From contig CALYLW010000162.1 in the NCBI GenBank assembly GCA_944989445.1, positions 1 to 64,000 of the forward strand: DNA of 64,000 bases. The letters are read 5' to 3'. Source of the stretch: Ampullaceana balthica. Its lineage: Eukaryota; Mollusca; Gastropoda; Lymnaeidae. Below the pieces are notes generated by a model. The model searched no databases. It saw nothing but the letters and a program-made list of their open reading frames with translations, and was not told the origin of the DNA. Below, piece after piece: positions 24,674 through 36,429 of the stretch (position 1 is the stretch's first letter; each line of letters begins with the position of its first letter). The position numbers and the translations under genes are program-made.

Positions 24674-25417
24674 GAGGCTGTGTTCAAAGTCCGGCCCACG
24701 GGCCAAATGCCGCCCGCGCTTAAATTTTAACAGGCCCTGGGCCTCATCTTAAATAACTAACTCAAAGATGTTTTCTCTAAAGACGAAACTATGTGTATTA
24801 GAAAAGGCGAAAATATAAGATGTTTTGAAGCCAAAATATGATGCTAAATGATGGCAAAAATCCATGACGTTTTATTTTTTAACAACAGAGTATTTATTAC
24901 AAAAAAGCCGACGAAGCTATGTGGTGTTTTGTGTACGAAAGACGATGACGTCAATTGGCAAAATTAGATGTCAAAATATTGTATATCTTTGCACACTCGA
25001 CAGTAAAATGAAAGTGTCGTTGGTGTACTTCAAATTTTAAAACATTTTGTTCTCATCTCACTTTTTCACCCAACATTTTCGGCTATAGATATATTTCAGC
25101 ACATTTCATTTATTGCAAGGTACGTAGAAGAAAATAGATATTTTTATTTCATAACTTGACTTTTATTTATCCACTTTGTCTAAAATTCTAATGATGGTAT
25201 AAGACATTTTTTTTAAGTCTCGAAAATCGCGATAGTGTTGTCCCTTTTCCAACCAAAATAAATTTGACTCTTACAAATAAGAAACAAAAAACACATGATT
25301 TAATAGCCAGTACACAGTCTCAACGTATAACATTTTTGTTAATTATCTTACTCCGGCCTGTGCATATTTTTACTTCATGGAATATGGCCCCCTTTGCAAA
25401 AAGTTTGGACACCCCTG
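24674..25417. mobile_element. hAT-type non-autonomous element (744 bp)
   Basis: The right end, reversed, is CAGGGGTGTCCAAACTTTTT, nearly identical to the left end of the 2623-4166 element. The left end is diverged (gaggctgtgttcaaagtcc). The flanks TATTAAAT (24666-24673) and TATTTGAT (25418-25425) match at 6 of 8 positions, consistent with an old target duplication. No transposase frame is seen. Confidence 0.8.
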
Positions 25418-25848
25418 TATTTGATTATCTTTGTATTGCATGTCTTAATTTGTGTCATAATTACAGCATCTCAAACATCCTTACTTTAGTCATTATTTTA
25501 AACCAGACACATAGAACATTTGTCATAAGATAAGTTACTTTTACACTTAGGAAACACGTAACATGTCTTGTGCTTAAATTGTACCAGTTTAAAATATGTT
25601 TCTCTTCATAAACTTTATTTTTACTAAACCTTGTGCTGAAAATGAATATCTTTAATGCTATCAAGAACATTATCTTATCTTATAGATGTTTTGAGAGAAA
25701 TACTCCAGAAAATAACGTTTGAAAATAACATGAATTTTATACATTTTTTAAATTTCAATAGAAATGGTGTTTTACGACTTACATTACCCATTTCGTTTCA
25801 TTTTCATTATCTGTCACTTTTTTCAAAGTATTTTAACATATAAAATCC

Positions 25849-26576
25849 TACACCGCCATCCGTAAGATCAGCTCAATCCGGCACTACCTAACTGTTGGTG
25901 CAACGAAAACTCTAGTCTGTGCTCTTGTTCTCGCTCGTATTGATCATTGTAATTCTCTTCTTTCAGGTGCGCCAAAACAATGCATTGAAAAACTACAGAA
26001 ATTTCAAATTTCAGCTGTCATGCTAGTTCTTAAGGCAAACAATACGACCATATTACTCAGCTACTTCATCCACTTCATTGGCTTCCTATACAAGCCCGAA
26101 TCGATTACAAACTCACCGTTCTCTATCACAACTTCTTTTCTGACTCATGCCCTTCCTATCTTAAAGAACTTCTCTCGGTCTAGTCTCCCACTCGTCAGCT
26201 ACGCTCTTTAGCAGACACGCGTATTATCTCTGTTCCTAAGACACACAGTAAAATATTTGGCGAAAGGTCTTTCTCTTTTTGTGCCACCAAACAATGGAAT
26301 TCTCTACCATTACACAGTCACAGTATTCCTTCCCATTACTAAGGCCTTCAAGACTGCACTAAAGACATATCTCTTCAAACTTTACTTACAAAATTAATTT
26401 AAACAACATTTCTTCTAACGATAACGTAGCTTGTGTGTACCGTACTGTCACCGTACTGTCATTTATGTGGTTGTTAAGATATGAATGTTTTTAATGCATT
26501 CATAGGCTACTTATATGTATGTCATTATTTTTATGTAAAGCGCTGTGAGAAGTTTCTTACAGCACTAAGTGAATTA
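25849..26576 (+). pseudogene. L2/CR1-like LINE, 3' part of ORF2 and 3' UTR
   Basis: The C-terminal region of a non-LTR reverse transcriptase is readable in broken frames. It starts RKISSIRHYLTVGATKTLVC, continues LARIDHCNSLLSGAPK and IEKLQKFQISAV, then shifts frame to HWLPIQARIDYKLTVLYHNF and SYLKELLSV. It continues with LRSLADTRIISVPKTHSK, ERSFSFCATKQWNSLP and ends AFKTALKTYLFKLY. The order and motifs (ATKTLVCALV..R.D.CNSLL, HWLPI..RI.YK, WN.LP, FK..LKT.LF) are those of L2/CR1-type elements. The 3' UTR ends with an aaagcgctgtgagaag-type segment and runs into a simple-repeat tail, also typical. The element is 5'-truncated and inactive. Confidence 0.88.
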
Positions 26577-26692
26577 TTAATTTATTATTATTTATTATTA
26601 TTTATTATTATTTATTATTATTTATTATTATTTATTATTATTTATTATTATTTATTATTATTTATTATTATTTATTATTATTTATTATTATT
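26577..26692 (+). repeat. 10-bp tail repeat (tttattatta), about 11 units
   Basis: Perfect tandem decamers follow the LINE 3' UTR directly, so they probably arose by expansion of the LINE tail. Confidence 0.95.
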
Positions 26693-26867
26693 CAATTTCT
26701 CAAAAACTGCTTATGAATTCATGTCTCTTAACAAATAAAATATAACATAATAAATTATAACATACTAGATATAACATATTAAAATATTTTTAAAAAGTCA
26801 ATTTGCAAAATGTCCCAGTCCACCATTGTCTTAATCATTCTCAACATCTTTATCTCCCTCACCTAAC

Positions 26868-27598
26868 TCACATCTCGCCTCACATCCCACCCCCTCACGT
26901 CACATCCCACGCCCTCACTTCACATCTCACCCCCTCACCTCACATCCCACGCCCTCACTTCACATCTCACCCCCTCACCTCACATCCCACCCCCTCACCT
27001 CACATCCCACCCCCTCACCTCACACCCCACCCCCTCACCTCACATCCCACCCCTCACCTCACATCTCAACCCCTCACTTCACATCTCACCCCTTCACGTC
27101 ACATCCCACGCCCTCACGTCACATCCCACGCCCTCACTTCGCATCTCACCCCCTCACCTCACATTCCAAGCCCTCACTTCACATCTCACCCCCTCACCTC
27201 ACATCCCACGCCCTCACTTCACATCTCACCCCCTCACCTCACATCCATCCCCTCACCTCACATCCCACCCCCTCACCTCACACCCCACCCCCTCACCTCA
27301 CATCCCACCCCTCACCTCACATCTCACCCCCTCACCTCACATCTCACCCCCTCACGTCACATCCCACGCCCTCACGTCACATCCCACGCCCTCACTTCGC
27401 ATCTCACCCCTCACCTCACATCTCACCCCCTCACTTCACATCCCACCCCCTCACCTCACATCCCACGCCCTCACTTCACATCTCACCCCCTCACTTCACA
27501 TCTCACCCTCTCACCTCACATCCCACGCCCTCACTTCACATTCCACCCCCTCACCTCATATCCCACCCCCTCACTTCACATCTCACCCCCTCACCTAA
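26868..27598 (+). repeat. 20-bp minisatellite (cacatcycacsccctcacyt), about 36 units
   Basis: A C/A/T-rich unit of 20 bp, with some 19-bp units, repeats head to tail. Units with gccctcact and with cccctcacct alternate over long stretches, giving a 40-bp higher-order period. The plus-strand frame (26803-27666) reads Thr/Pro/His/Ser low complexity and is not considered a gene. Confidence 0.95.
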
Positions 27599-29475
27599 CT
27601 CTACGTCAATCACGTCCAACAACTGCTCGTAGATGTTCACGTTCTAAATTGTATCCGGGTAAATGAGAGCCCCGTGAGGACGATGCTCAGAACAGACAGG
27701 CCGGACATTTTTAGACCAGACACCGCCAGACCAGACACTGACCGGCTTGACATGGATCCGTCTATTCTAGAATAATGACCCACTAAAATATGTCGATAAC
27801 TGGGAAGCCGTTCATTATAAAAGCTCCAATATCTAAACTCTTCCCTTTAACGCACAATTCGTCAACCAACTAACCACCTAGTTAGTGTATTAGAGAGTAA
27901 GTTAATGTATATATCTCAGTTATGTAAACATCTAATACCTCGAAATTAACATTCCGCGTTTAAAAACAACGAACGACTACAATATATATTTTATTTTTAT
28001 ATAATCATCTAGGACATGTCGACCAGTGACAATGTGCTAACTGTCCACCGTAATCGAAAGACTGTCTGATACTTTTAATGGCCTCAGAAAGCGTAAGCTC
28101 AATTGATCCAAAATTTCAACTACCAATTTTCACATCAACATCAAACGCTATAAAAGAATCCGCAGCAACATTCTCCACCTCGTTATTCAGTTAACTCCAT
28201 ACTAAGCACACCCTCATAGATGTTCTCTCACTTCCAGCCGCGAAACGCCACGGGAAATAACTTTCCTATCATTTCATTATGCAAGTCCAGCAGGAGAATC
28301 GTCGCTTCCAACAATTACGTGCGATAATCAGTTACGCTAAGGCATTACGGCTTCGGTGTGATTGCACGTTTCCACAGGAAATCGCCACCACGTGTGCGTA
28401 TGTGTAGGAAGTAGCTGAAATTTACCTTTCTGCCCATGCATCTTCATGTTCTACATTAGGATGGGAGATTTAATTTTGTGTTTGCATTCTCGGTTTCTAT
28501 TTACTGGATGGTAACGGATGGAGATCAATACGATCTGAATATCTGCAATAAAATTAAGGTCAGTGTTCTATAAAATAAAAATTATGAGCGTATGCTTAAA
28601 AAACAGTTGTAATTGGTTGTGTTAGCTATAAAAAAAACTATAAAATGTCTATAAGTGGTAAATAATTCTTGGATGTTTACATTGCAAAAGAAATTAAGTT
28701 TGGGACGGCGTTATTGACTTCTTTAAAGCAAAGTTCTTAGTTGTAATTTGCTGTCACATGTGATTTTTAACGCAATTTCCATTGGAAAAGTTGCGTTTAT
28801 AGATTCTAAATGTCTGTAACTCTTGCACATGCAACTCCTCCTGAACCATACCAGATAGAGGGTTAAGGTCTTTTGCAAATATGCTAAGGAGGTCCCAAGG
28901 ATGTGCAACGGCCAAAAAAAAATACCGAAAAGGTTTACTGGATTTCCTGGAAAATAAAAAAAAACTAAACAAATCAATATTTTGTCAATTTCTCGCCAAC
29001 CATAACAGCTATCGGGTTGAAACAAACGCTAAACGATAGCTAATAATATTTGGGAAATGTTGGAGAAGGAATTTTGTAACAACATCTCTTCGTTCGCTAC
29101 CCTTAATTTTAGAAGCAATTTTTTTAAGCAATTGTTTTGTTTAGTTTCAAAATTATTTATTTGAATTGACTTTTAATTTAATCTAGAATGATAGTTAATA
29201 GGATTTTCCCGCTTTGTGAATGCTTATTGACTTATGTTATATTGTTGCGTGGTGCGCATTATATTAATACATTCTTGGTGTAATGTAGCGTGAGTGGATA
29301 TGACGTCATATTGTGTTTTGTTTCCGAATTACTTATTTGAATCGACTTTTAATATAATCTAGAATGATTTCCCTTGATAAAAAAAATCGGAAATTCCTTT
29401 TTTGAAATTGCGTTTAAATACTCAATCGAGTTTTTCTTTTTTTTCTTTTTTTATTCAGCGCCAGCTTCTATACCA
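27599..29475. other. Non-coding DNA, no gene recognised
   Basis: Short chance frames only; no repeats of the families listed here are seen. Confidence 0.4.
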
Positions 29476-30215
29476 ACGGTGGCCAAAACGCGGCTATCGA
29501 GCCGCATGCGGCTCTTTTGTTTTCGCATTGCGGCTTGCATACAATGTATGAAGGATATGTCACAAGGATTATTGGAACACTAGGTTGTGCTGCGGCGCCG
29601 TGGCGCCTGAGGCGCCCACTTTTTTAGGGCGCCTATGGCGCCCACCTTTTTCAAAATCCCAACTAACTTGTCCTTGTATGATACATACGTAACATAAAAC
29701 TTCCTGAAATGTACACACACTATTTTATAATAGTGGATGTAGGGCGCCTAGGGCGCCCACTTTTTTGTTTTGTTTTTTGGTTAAAAGCACAAGTAACTTA
29801 TCCTTGTATAATAAATACGAAATATTCCTGAAATGTACACAAAGTATTTATATTAAAAAAATTACAGTGCTATTCACCACACGATTTTTTAACTGCACGT
29901 CCCGTCTGTCCTGTCCGTGACGCTACTAATTTTAGAAACCAGCACACCAAATTACTGCACCAAAAAATAACTCTTTGAGTCAGTCAGCACTGTTTACAAC
30001 ACACATGCTGACGTCAAAAGTTCGTGCGTTGTTTGGTTAATGTTAATCTGGAAACCAAAATGATTATGATTTTTAAGTCTATATTTTCAATTTTTTTTTA
30101 AAACGCAGAGTGATGTCCCTTAGCGTTAGGCGTGAGTCAGTCATAATTGAGGTTAAATCTATATAAGATTTCCAAGCCAGGCTTAACGACCCTTAGTGCT
30201 TCATTGCGGCTCTCA
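29476..30215. repeat. Composite: hAT-like fragments interrupted by GGCGCC repeat copy B
   Basis: The left part has ggtggccaaaacgcggc and catgcggctctttt, and the right part has cattgcggctctcaac, all resembling the body of hAT-like elements. Exact termini were not found. Between them, about 29590-29975, lies the GGCGCC repeat with two successive gggcgcc...ggcgccc hairpins. In this copy the tgacgctactaattttagaa block is inverted relative to copy A. Confidence 0.55.
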
Positions 30216-31796
30216 ACAATTTTTTTTTATAATTTAAAATGGCTAAAAGGATAAAATGAGGATAAGACTGCAATCAGGCTTGAGATAATATATATATATA
30301 TGTGCTATTTAAACAGGGTATGTATAGGCGTGACAAAACGTCACAGAAAAACGAAGAGCAATAGCCAATTCTGGTTTAGGATAACACCCCAGCTAAGTTT
30401 TCATGTTATATAATATTAGTTTTATTTGTTTTTGTCTTTTTGTTCATTGATGAAGGGTTTTTCCCGAAACCTTCGTTGTTCTGTAATGTCTTGTCAGGCT
30501 TATGCATACCCTGTTCAAATAAAATATATAATTTTTTGTTTTAGATGTTCAAGACATGGCTCATAGTATCACTCAACACCTCTACGGTACTGTTTTATTA
30601 GCTGATTACTCCACTAGATGTTTACAAGTTTGAAAACCACCACAAAAAAGCCACTTTTAATTGCGCACCATAACAATTCATCAATCACTTCCACCTCCAC
30701 ATAAACGTCACGCATCGTTCAGTCTTGTTCATTTTAATCTCAATTAAATGTTTACACTCGGTTGACTCGCACCGACTTTGAAGGATAATGGTATTGAAGT
30801 GATTCCTGCGGCAAACACGGTTGAGTTGATGGGAAGAGGGAAGTCGCGAACGATATTTTTGTCCCCTTTCAAAAACAGGGAAATTTGGCCAACAAATTGT
30901 ATAAAAGACATGTGTCTATCTCTGTGTTTTTTGTTGTCGAGGTGTCTCAAAGTCCACTTTTTGTACGGACACTTCTAAGTGTTCCTTGTCACTGCATATT
31001 TGATATTGTCGACTCTGCTCACCTATCAGTCGGGATGACAAGAGGATGTGAGTAGGTGACGTGACTTCATCGGGTCAACAGTGAGATACGTTATAGAAGA
31101 CAACACGTAATCCTCTTTATTTGCTCCTCTATAGTCTATAGCACAATATTATCTGCTCAAACATCTTTCGGGTATTTTTCAAAATATGTACTCACATATG
31201 ATTTTTTTAGGTAATGAATTGGTCTTTAATCAATTCTAGGAACTCTGATTTTTTTCCCCTTAACTTCTAAAATGTCCCTCTACTTTAGAAAAAGAATAAT
31301 TAATTGCTAACATTTGTAACGTTCAAAGCGTTATTCTCACTCTGTTCACCTCATAATATGTGCTTCGAATCCGTGCGTGAATGCTAACCAATGGTCAACC
31401 AACCGGTGTTGGTGCACCCAATCATAAAACTAACATGGTCTTTTTGACTTGCAGTGCCTTCTTTAATGTTGGGTCAGAATTGTTCAGACTTTCAAGCCAC
31501 AACATTGTCACTGTGATAAGTTTTCTAAGGTTGACAAGACAGGACTTTTGAATAATGGAATATTGAAGGACTCCTCGACTGCTTTGCACAAATTTTGATT
31601 AATTGCAATGTAGTCTGGTGCAAAGATAGTGAAACCATAGAGGATACTATTGTACCATATTTTTAAGTCCCGTTAACACAGAAAATCCCAAGAAAACCCC
31701 ATTTAAAGTTGGACTAAATATGTGTGCCCACCAGTTTTCATTAAATCTTCTAGGCGTCACCACTTCTTTGTCATAATATACACGTGAAATTTGTTG
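30216..31796. other. Non-coding DNA, no gene recognised
   Basis: Short overlapping frames on both strands at 30744-30978 lack recognisable domains. A TA tract is at about 30287-30302. Confidence 0.35.
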
Positions 31797-32078
31797 GAAA
31801 TTGAGCATGGTTGCTCCTGTGACGTACTTCTGTACCCCATCGCTCCGATGACTTACTTCTGTCACATTGACCTAACAAACGTACTTCTGTCACCATTACA
31901 CCAATTACCCAATTCTGTCACCATTGCTCCATGACCTACATCTGTCATCATTCCCCAATGCCTACATCTGTCACCATTGCTCCAATGACCTACTTCTGTC
32001 ACCATTGGTCCAATGAACTACTTCTGTCACCCATTGCTCATGTGACTTGTGTATGAAACCCATGCTCCTGAGATGAAC
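31797..32078. repeat. Imperfect repeat, about 30-bp unit (cttctgtcaccattgctccaatgac)
   Basis: About eight degraded units share ttctgtcaccattgctcc followed by aatgacctac. Units differ in length and sequence, which marks an old array. Confidence 0.8.
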
Positions 32079-32383
32079 TTCTGTCCCGATAACTGACAAA
32101 CGTAAAGCAGACGACGTTCTGGCTAATAAGACACCCAAGCCATGGAAATCACATCCTTTCACGACCCCACTCCAGTTGACCACAGACCATCATTCATGCC
32201 AGACGACAATCACAAATACAGGAGACATCGGCGGGTCGTGTGACATTCTGTCCAACAAAACATTTGCGTCAGCTGCTATCGTGTCTGTTCGGTTTTCAAG
32301 TTTTATATTATTAATATTATAATATTATTTTTTAGTTTCGACAATTAAATTTCCGATCTGTTTCTTTTAATTATTCTTTTCAG

Positions 32384-32627
32384 CGCCCAACTTCAAGTTA
32401 CCGGCCTTGTGGGCTTGGTCACCCACCCGCAGAATCCGCCACTGGGTGTGGGTAACAGCAGACCCGACAGAGCTCTATGGCGGGAATGTCTGTGTGCTAT
32501 CGCTGATTTACTGCGGTTGATATTAGCTTTCGCCCATCACAAATGTGAACAGACTTCCGTTAACTACTGGAGTCCTTACTTTTGCAGAGTGATGATGATT
32601 TCCTTTCATCTTCTGCTCACTGTCTGA
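32384..32627 (+). CDS. Candidate terminal exon, unknown protein
   Basis: A strong acceptor (ttaattattcttttcag) ends at 32383. It is followed by an open frame of about 80 codons to the TGA at 32625-32627. The frame starts one base into the exon and reads AQLQVTGLVGLVTHPQNP, then an amphipathic stretch including ALWRECLCAIADLLRL, and ends SFHLLLTV. The region is less AT-rich than its surroundings. I do not recognise a family. The case rests on the splice acceptor and the length of the frame; no matching upstream exon was found, so this may be chance. Confidence 0.25.
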
Positions 32628-33356
32628 GTGTAGTCAGCCTGGCTGTTGTTCAATGGGTTTGTGACATTCCACTACCACACACAGGACGGATCTTTGTTTT
32701 GGCCATTGTGGTGATTAATACGTAGTTCAGTGTACACCGATATTTATTTTATTTCTTCGACAGAGATTCTGGACTACTTAAATTCAATCGAAAAATAAAA
32801 CTATAAAGCTCTTTAGAAATTTTCAAACACCATTGTTCCTCAGTGTTCATCTTAAGAAACTCATGGAAAAGTACGACCAGCCGTTTAACTAGTAAACAGG
32901 TTCGAGTTTTTAATTTCTGCCGCGAGGTCGTCAACAGGAAGAAGATAACCTCGAAACAAATCGTTAACGGAGTAAACAAACGGGATTTTTCGTACAGTTT
33001 CCTTATGATTTATTTCTGTCAATATTTCTACCTCATTCCTGGCTGGCATTGTACATTGCTTGGTGTAGATTGTAGATAAATCTATCCATACACTTGCTGA
33101 TGCATAGGTCTATAAAGTTGATCATTGACGAATCTGTGCATAGGCTTGATCACATTAATATATGTGTGTATTGGACCTAATGACTTGATGATAAATGAAT
33201 ACGTGCATAGACTTCGTAATAGATTAATCTACTTATGGAATTGTTGATAGATGAATATAGAATATATAAATATATATAATTTACTGTTAAGTCTCGCACC
33301 ACTTTTGTTTATCTTTCTCCTTTTCTTCCAGCACGCCCTCCCTTTCTTTCGTTCTT
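32628..33356. other. Non-coding DNA, no gene recognised
   Basis: Overlapping short frames at 32749-33079 on both strands show no domain. Confidence 0.35.
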
Positions 33357-33797
33357 TTTGTTCTCTCTTTCTCTTTCTCTCTCTCTTTCTCTTTCTCCCT
33401 CTCTCTCTCTCTTCCTCCACTTTGTTACTCTATTTTTATAATTACACATTCTTAGACTACTTCAACTAAATCACTCAGCATCGAATTCATTGCTCACGAC
33501 TGTACTTTTAAAAATGCCATCAATTCTGCCAATGTGCTACATTTTTGTGTAAAATAGATCCAAGATAATATTTAATTTATTATTGGACGTTCACTTTTCA
33601 CTCTTTTTTTTATCTCAACAGCGTCTCATTCTCTCTCTCTCTCTTTCTCTCTCTGTCTCTCTCTCTCTCTTTCTCTCTGTCTCTCTCTCTTTCTCTCTGT
33701 CTCTCTCTCTCTCTCTTTCTCTCTCTGTCTCTCTCTCTCTCTTTCTCTCTGTCTCTCTCTCTTTCTCTCTGTCTCTCTCTCTCTCTCTTTCTCTCTG

Positions 33798-33883
<86 letters not shown>

Positions 33884-34047
33884 TCACTCTCTCTCACTCT
33901 CAATCTCTCTCACTCTCTCTCTCTCTCACTCTCTCTCTCTCTCACTCTCTGACTCTCTCTCTCTCTATCTATCTCTCTCTCTATCTCTCTCTCACTCTCT
34001 CTCACTCTCTCTCTCACTCTCTCTCTCACTCTCTCTTTCTCTCTCTC

Positions 34048-34099
<52 letters not shown>

Positions 34100-34169
34100 A
34101 CTCTCTCTCACTCTCAATCTCTCTCACTCTCTCTCTCTCTCTCTCTCTCACTCACTCTCTCTCTCTCTC

Positions 34170-34240
<71 letters not shown>
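33357..34240. repeat. CT-rich microsatellite tracts
   Basis: A first tract lies at 33357-33418 and a main tract at about 33628-34240. The main tract is (CT)n with regularly spaced tt, gt, at and ca interruptions. The plus-strand Ser/Leu frame and the minus-strand Arg/Glu frames are consequences of the dinucleotide repeat. Such tracts can form triplex structures. Confidence 0.97.
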
Positions 34241-34242
<2 letters not shown>

Positions 34243-34451
34243 AACTCATACTTCGCTTCCCCATTAGTTCTCCACCATATTGTTCACAATAATAATGAAT
34301 AGCGCACTTAACTTCAGGTTTCTATTAAATAGATATGACGAAAACGTTAATTTCATAAGGTTTATTCATTTCCTCATCTATTTTCAATTTTTTTTTATCG
34401 TTATGATTTATTTAAAATGTTCGTTCGTCCGTCGATACGACGAGGACCACT

Positions 34452-34962
34452 CTAGTCATCCGAGGGTTTTCTGTGCGTGCGCAGATGGCTGATTAGGCCG
34501 ATCCTTGCACGAAAGGTTCGGGAACAGAAGGGACAGGGGGCGAGTGCGACATCTCCTGGAGGGTTGACAGCATGGGCCTTTCGGGCTTGCCTCTTCTTTT
34601 CTGCGGCGGTAATCCGGTTTGCCTCACATGACCTGGCACCTTCGTGGATGGAAGAGCGCCAGGTGGATCGGTCCATTGCAGCTCGTTCCCACGTGTCTGG
34701 ATTTATGGCAAACGCTTTCATTGAGGCTTTCAGTGTGTCTTTGAAGCGTTTCTTTTGCCCACCGTGGGACCGCTGGCCATACTGGAGCTCACCATAGAAG
34801 ATTCTCTTTGGCAGCCTCTCGTCTGGCATTCGGACAACGTGCCCTGCCCAGCGAAGCTGGGACTGCATCAGGAGGGTGAAGATGCTGGGGAGACCTGCCT
34901 TGGTCAGTACCACTGTGTCTGGAATTTTGTTCTGCCACTTTATGCCGAGAATCTTTATTTAA
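34452..34962 (-). pseudogene. Non-LTR retrotransposon C-terminus with C2H2 zinc finger, 5'-truncated
   Basis: On the minus strand an uninterrupted frame starts KILGIKWQNKIPDTVVLTKA, continues QLRWAGHVVRMPDERLPKR, GELQYGQRSHGGQKKRFKD and then TLKASMKAFAINPDTWE. It ends in a C2H2 finger: CPFC, 12 residues, H, 3 residues, H (PCPFCSRTFRARIGL then SHLRTH). LRW.GH..RM.....P and the ...R..G..KKR.KD... block are typical of the region after the reverse transcriptase in many animal LINEs, and the C-terminal finger occurs in some of them. The frame is intact from about 34960 to the stop at 34452, so the copy is fairly young. Its 5' truncation point abuts the CA/CG tract at 34966. I cannot name the clade with certainty. 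Plus-strand frames over it are shadows. Confidence 0.85.
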
Positions 34963-34965
34963 AAT

Positions 34966-35040
34966 ACATACGCACACACACAAACAAACCTATGCACACG
35001 CACACACATGCACGTGCGCGCGCGCACACACACAAACAAA
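34966..35040. repeat. CA/CG alternating tract
   Basis: Alternating purine-pyrimidine sequence including cacgtgcgcgcgcgcacaca. It is a good candidate for Z-DNA formation. Confidence 0.85.
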
Positions 35041-35540
35041 TCCACAGTTGTATAAAATGTTACAATAATCTGTTTATCCTTTCTCCACCCACCCGCCCCC
35101 TCCCTCAATCTTTCCATTCACTCCTACTTTCCGTCATTGTAATCATCTTTACTACCTTAATTCCTTCCTCTCAAGTTTTCTTACAGACAATTTTTGTTTG
35201 TCATATTTTTCTATTATCTCTCCTCCACCACCCATTCCAGGGTTCGACCTCCCGTATTTATATTCGTACAATCATTTCAACATAACTATCAAATTTGGAT
35301 AATCGTATCAGGTGACTAATTGTAGGTCATGTGACGCTTTTAGCCATTCGAGTAATTATTTGACTTTGGTCGCTTATGGTCAATTGCGTGTTGTTATCTA
35401 GCGAAATATTTTATTTGGCGTGTTGTTAGCTAAAGGTTGGTCCACATTTGATCTTTTGATCAAACATCACACGAACGCACTATAAAATACGCAAATTTTA
35501 AAGAATAATGTTATTTGGCGTATTGTGTTATTTACTACTA
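35041..35540. other. Pyrimidine-rich then AT-rich spacer, no gene recognised
   Basis: No repeats of the named families and no coding signal. Confidence 0.4.
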
Positions 35541-35910
35541 GATTGTACTGGGGTGCCGTGGCGTCTACGGAGCCCACTTTTTAGGGCGCCTACGGCGCCC
35601 ACTCTTTTTTAAAGCCCAAGTAACTTATCCTTGTTTGATAAATACGAAGTATTAAACTTCCTGACATGTACACAAAGTATTTTATAATTAACAATCCTCA
35701 AATCCTATTTTTACATCGTTCCCTTTTCCAAAATTAAAATATAACTATAAGCTAAAACAATGACGTCATGTAATATTTTATTTACAGCGCGTCTTTAATT
35801 TATAATTATTTTTCACACCTTTTGATGCACTACTTATATTAAATATAAGCTCAAATAATGTCGTCATATAATTTTTTTTACAGTGCTAATCAACACACGA
35901 TTTTTTAACT
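35541..35910 (+). repeat. GGCGCC-rich dispersed repeat, copy C
   Basis: It starts gattgtactggggtgccgtg, close to copy B's ggttgtgctgcggcgccgtg, then has agggcgcctacggcgccc and acttatccttgtttgataaa. It ends near cgattttttaactgg, a block also found in copy B. Class undetermined. Confidence 0.75.
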
Positions 35911-36270
35911 GGTATAGACTTTTATACATCATTCCTCAGCGTTCCACACCCAACGCGTGAGTGACTTGGACTATTATATATATATTGTTTAAACTTCACT
36001 CATTTAACTCAGTATTCTTTTCACCCAAACCTGATTCAGGGGAGAGTACTTGTCTCCACGGACTTTGACATTAACACTTCAAGAGTGCCAGAGTTATTGA
36101 TAGGGGCTGAAGTTGTCCCCTCCTTCCTTCCCCCTCCCACAATTATGTTGTCGGCCGTGGAGGCCTGACTCCATCTCCAGCAGGCGAAGACGGCGGATGA
36201 GATAAGGTCAATAGTCATCCCCGTCCGACGGCAAGTCATTGACGCCCGCCCCCCCCCCTGCGCCGGACAG

Positions 36271-36427
36271 ATATCGATTCTCGTCTTATTTTCAACAAAT
36301 CGAGACTTCGATCTCACTGACCAGTCTACCTGTCCTCACGTGGGATAAATTACCGGAGCCCCTGCGTGACTCGGTGACCGGTGTGTACCGCTGGCTAACA
36401 ATGGAGGAGACGATGGATTATATCCAG
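36271..36427 (+). CDS. Candidate internal coding exon, unknown protein
   Basis: A pyrimidine-rich acceptor ending in cgccggacag (AG at 36269-36270) and a perfect consensus donor (ccag|gtgagt, GT at 36428-36429) bracket 157 bp. The frame between them is fully open: one base completing a codon, then 52 codons. It reads RFSSYFQQIETSISLTSL, then WDKLPEPLRDSVTGVYRW and LTMEETMDYIQ. Residue composition is protein-like, with charged and aromatic residues well spread. I do not recognise the family and found no neighbouring exon. It is the best splice-bounded exon candidate in the window, but one exon alone cannot prove a gene. Confidence 0.4.
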
Positions 36428-36429
36428 GT

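Noticed and set aside
26803..27666. 287-codon His/Pro/Thr/Ser frame
   Set aside because: Translation of the 20-bp minisatellite.
33583..34302. Ser/Leu-rich and Arg/Glu-rich frames
   Set aside because: Translation of a CT microsatellite on the two strands.
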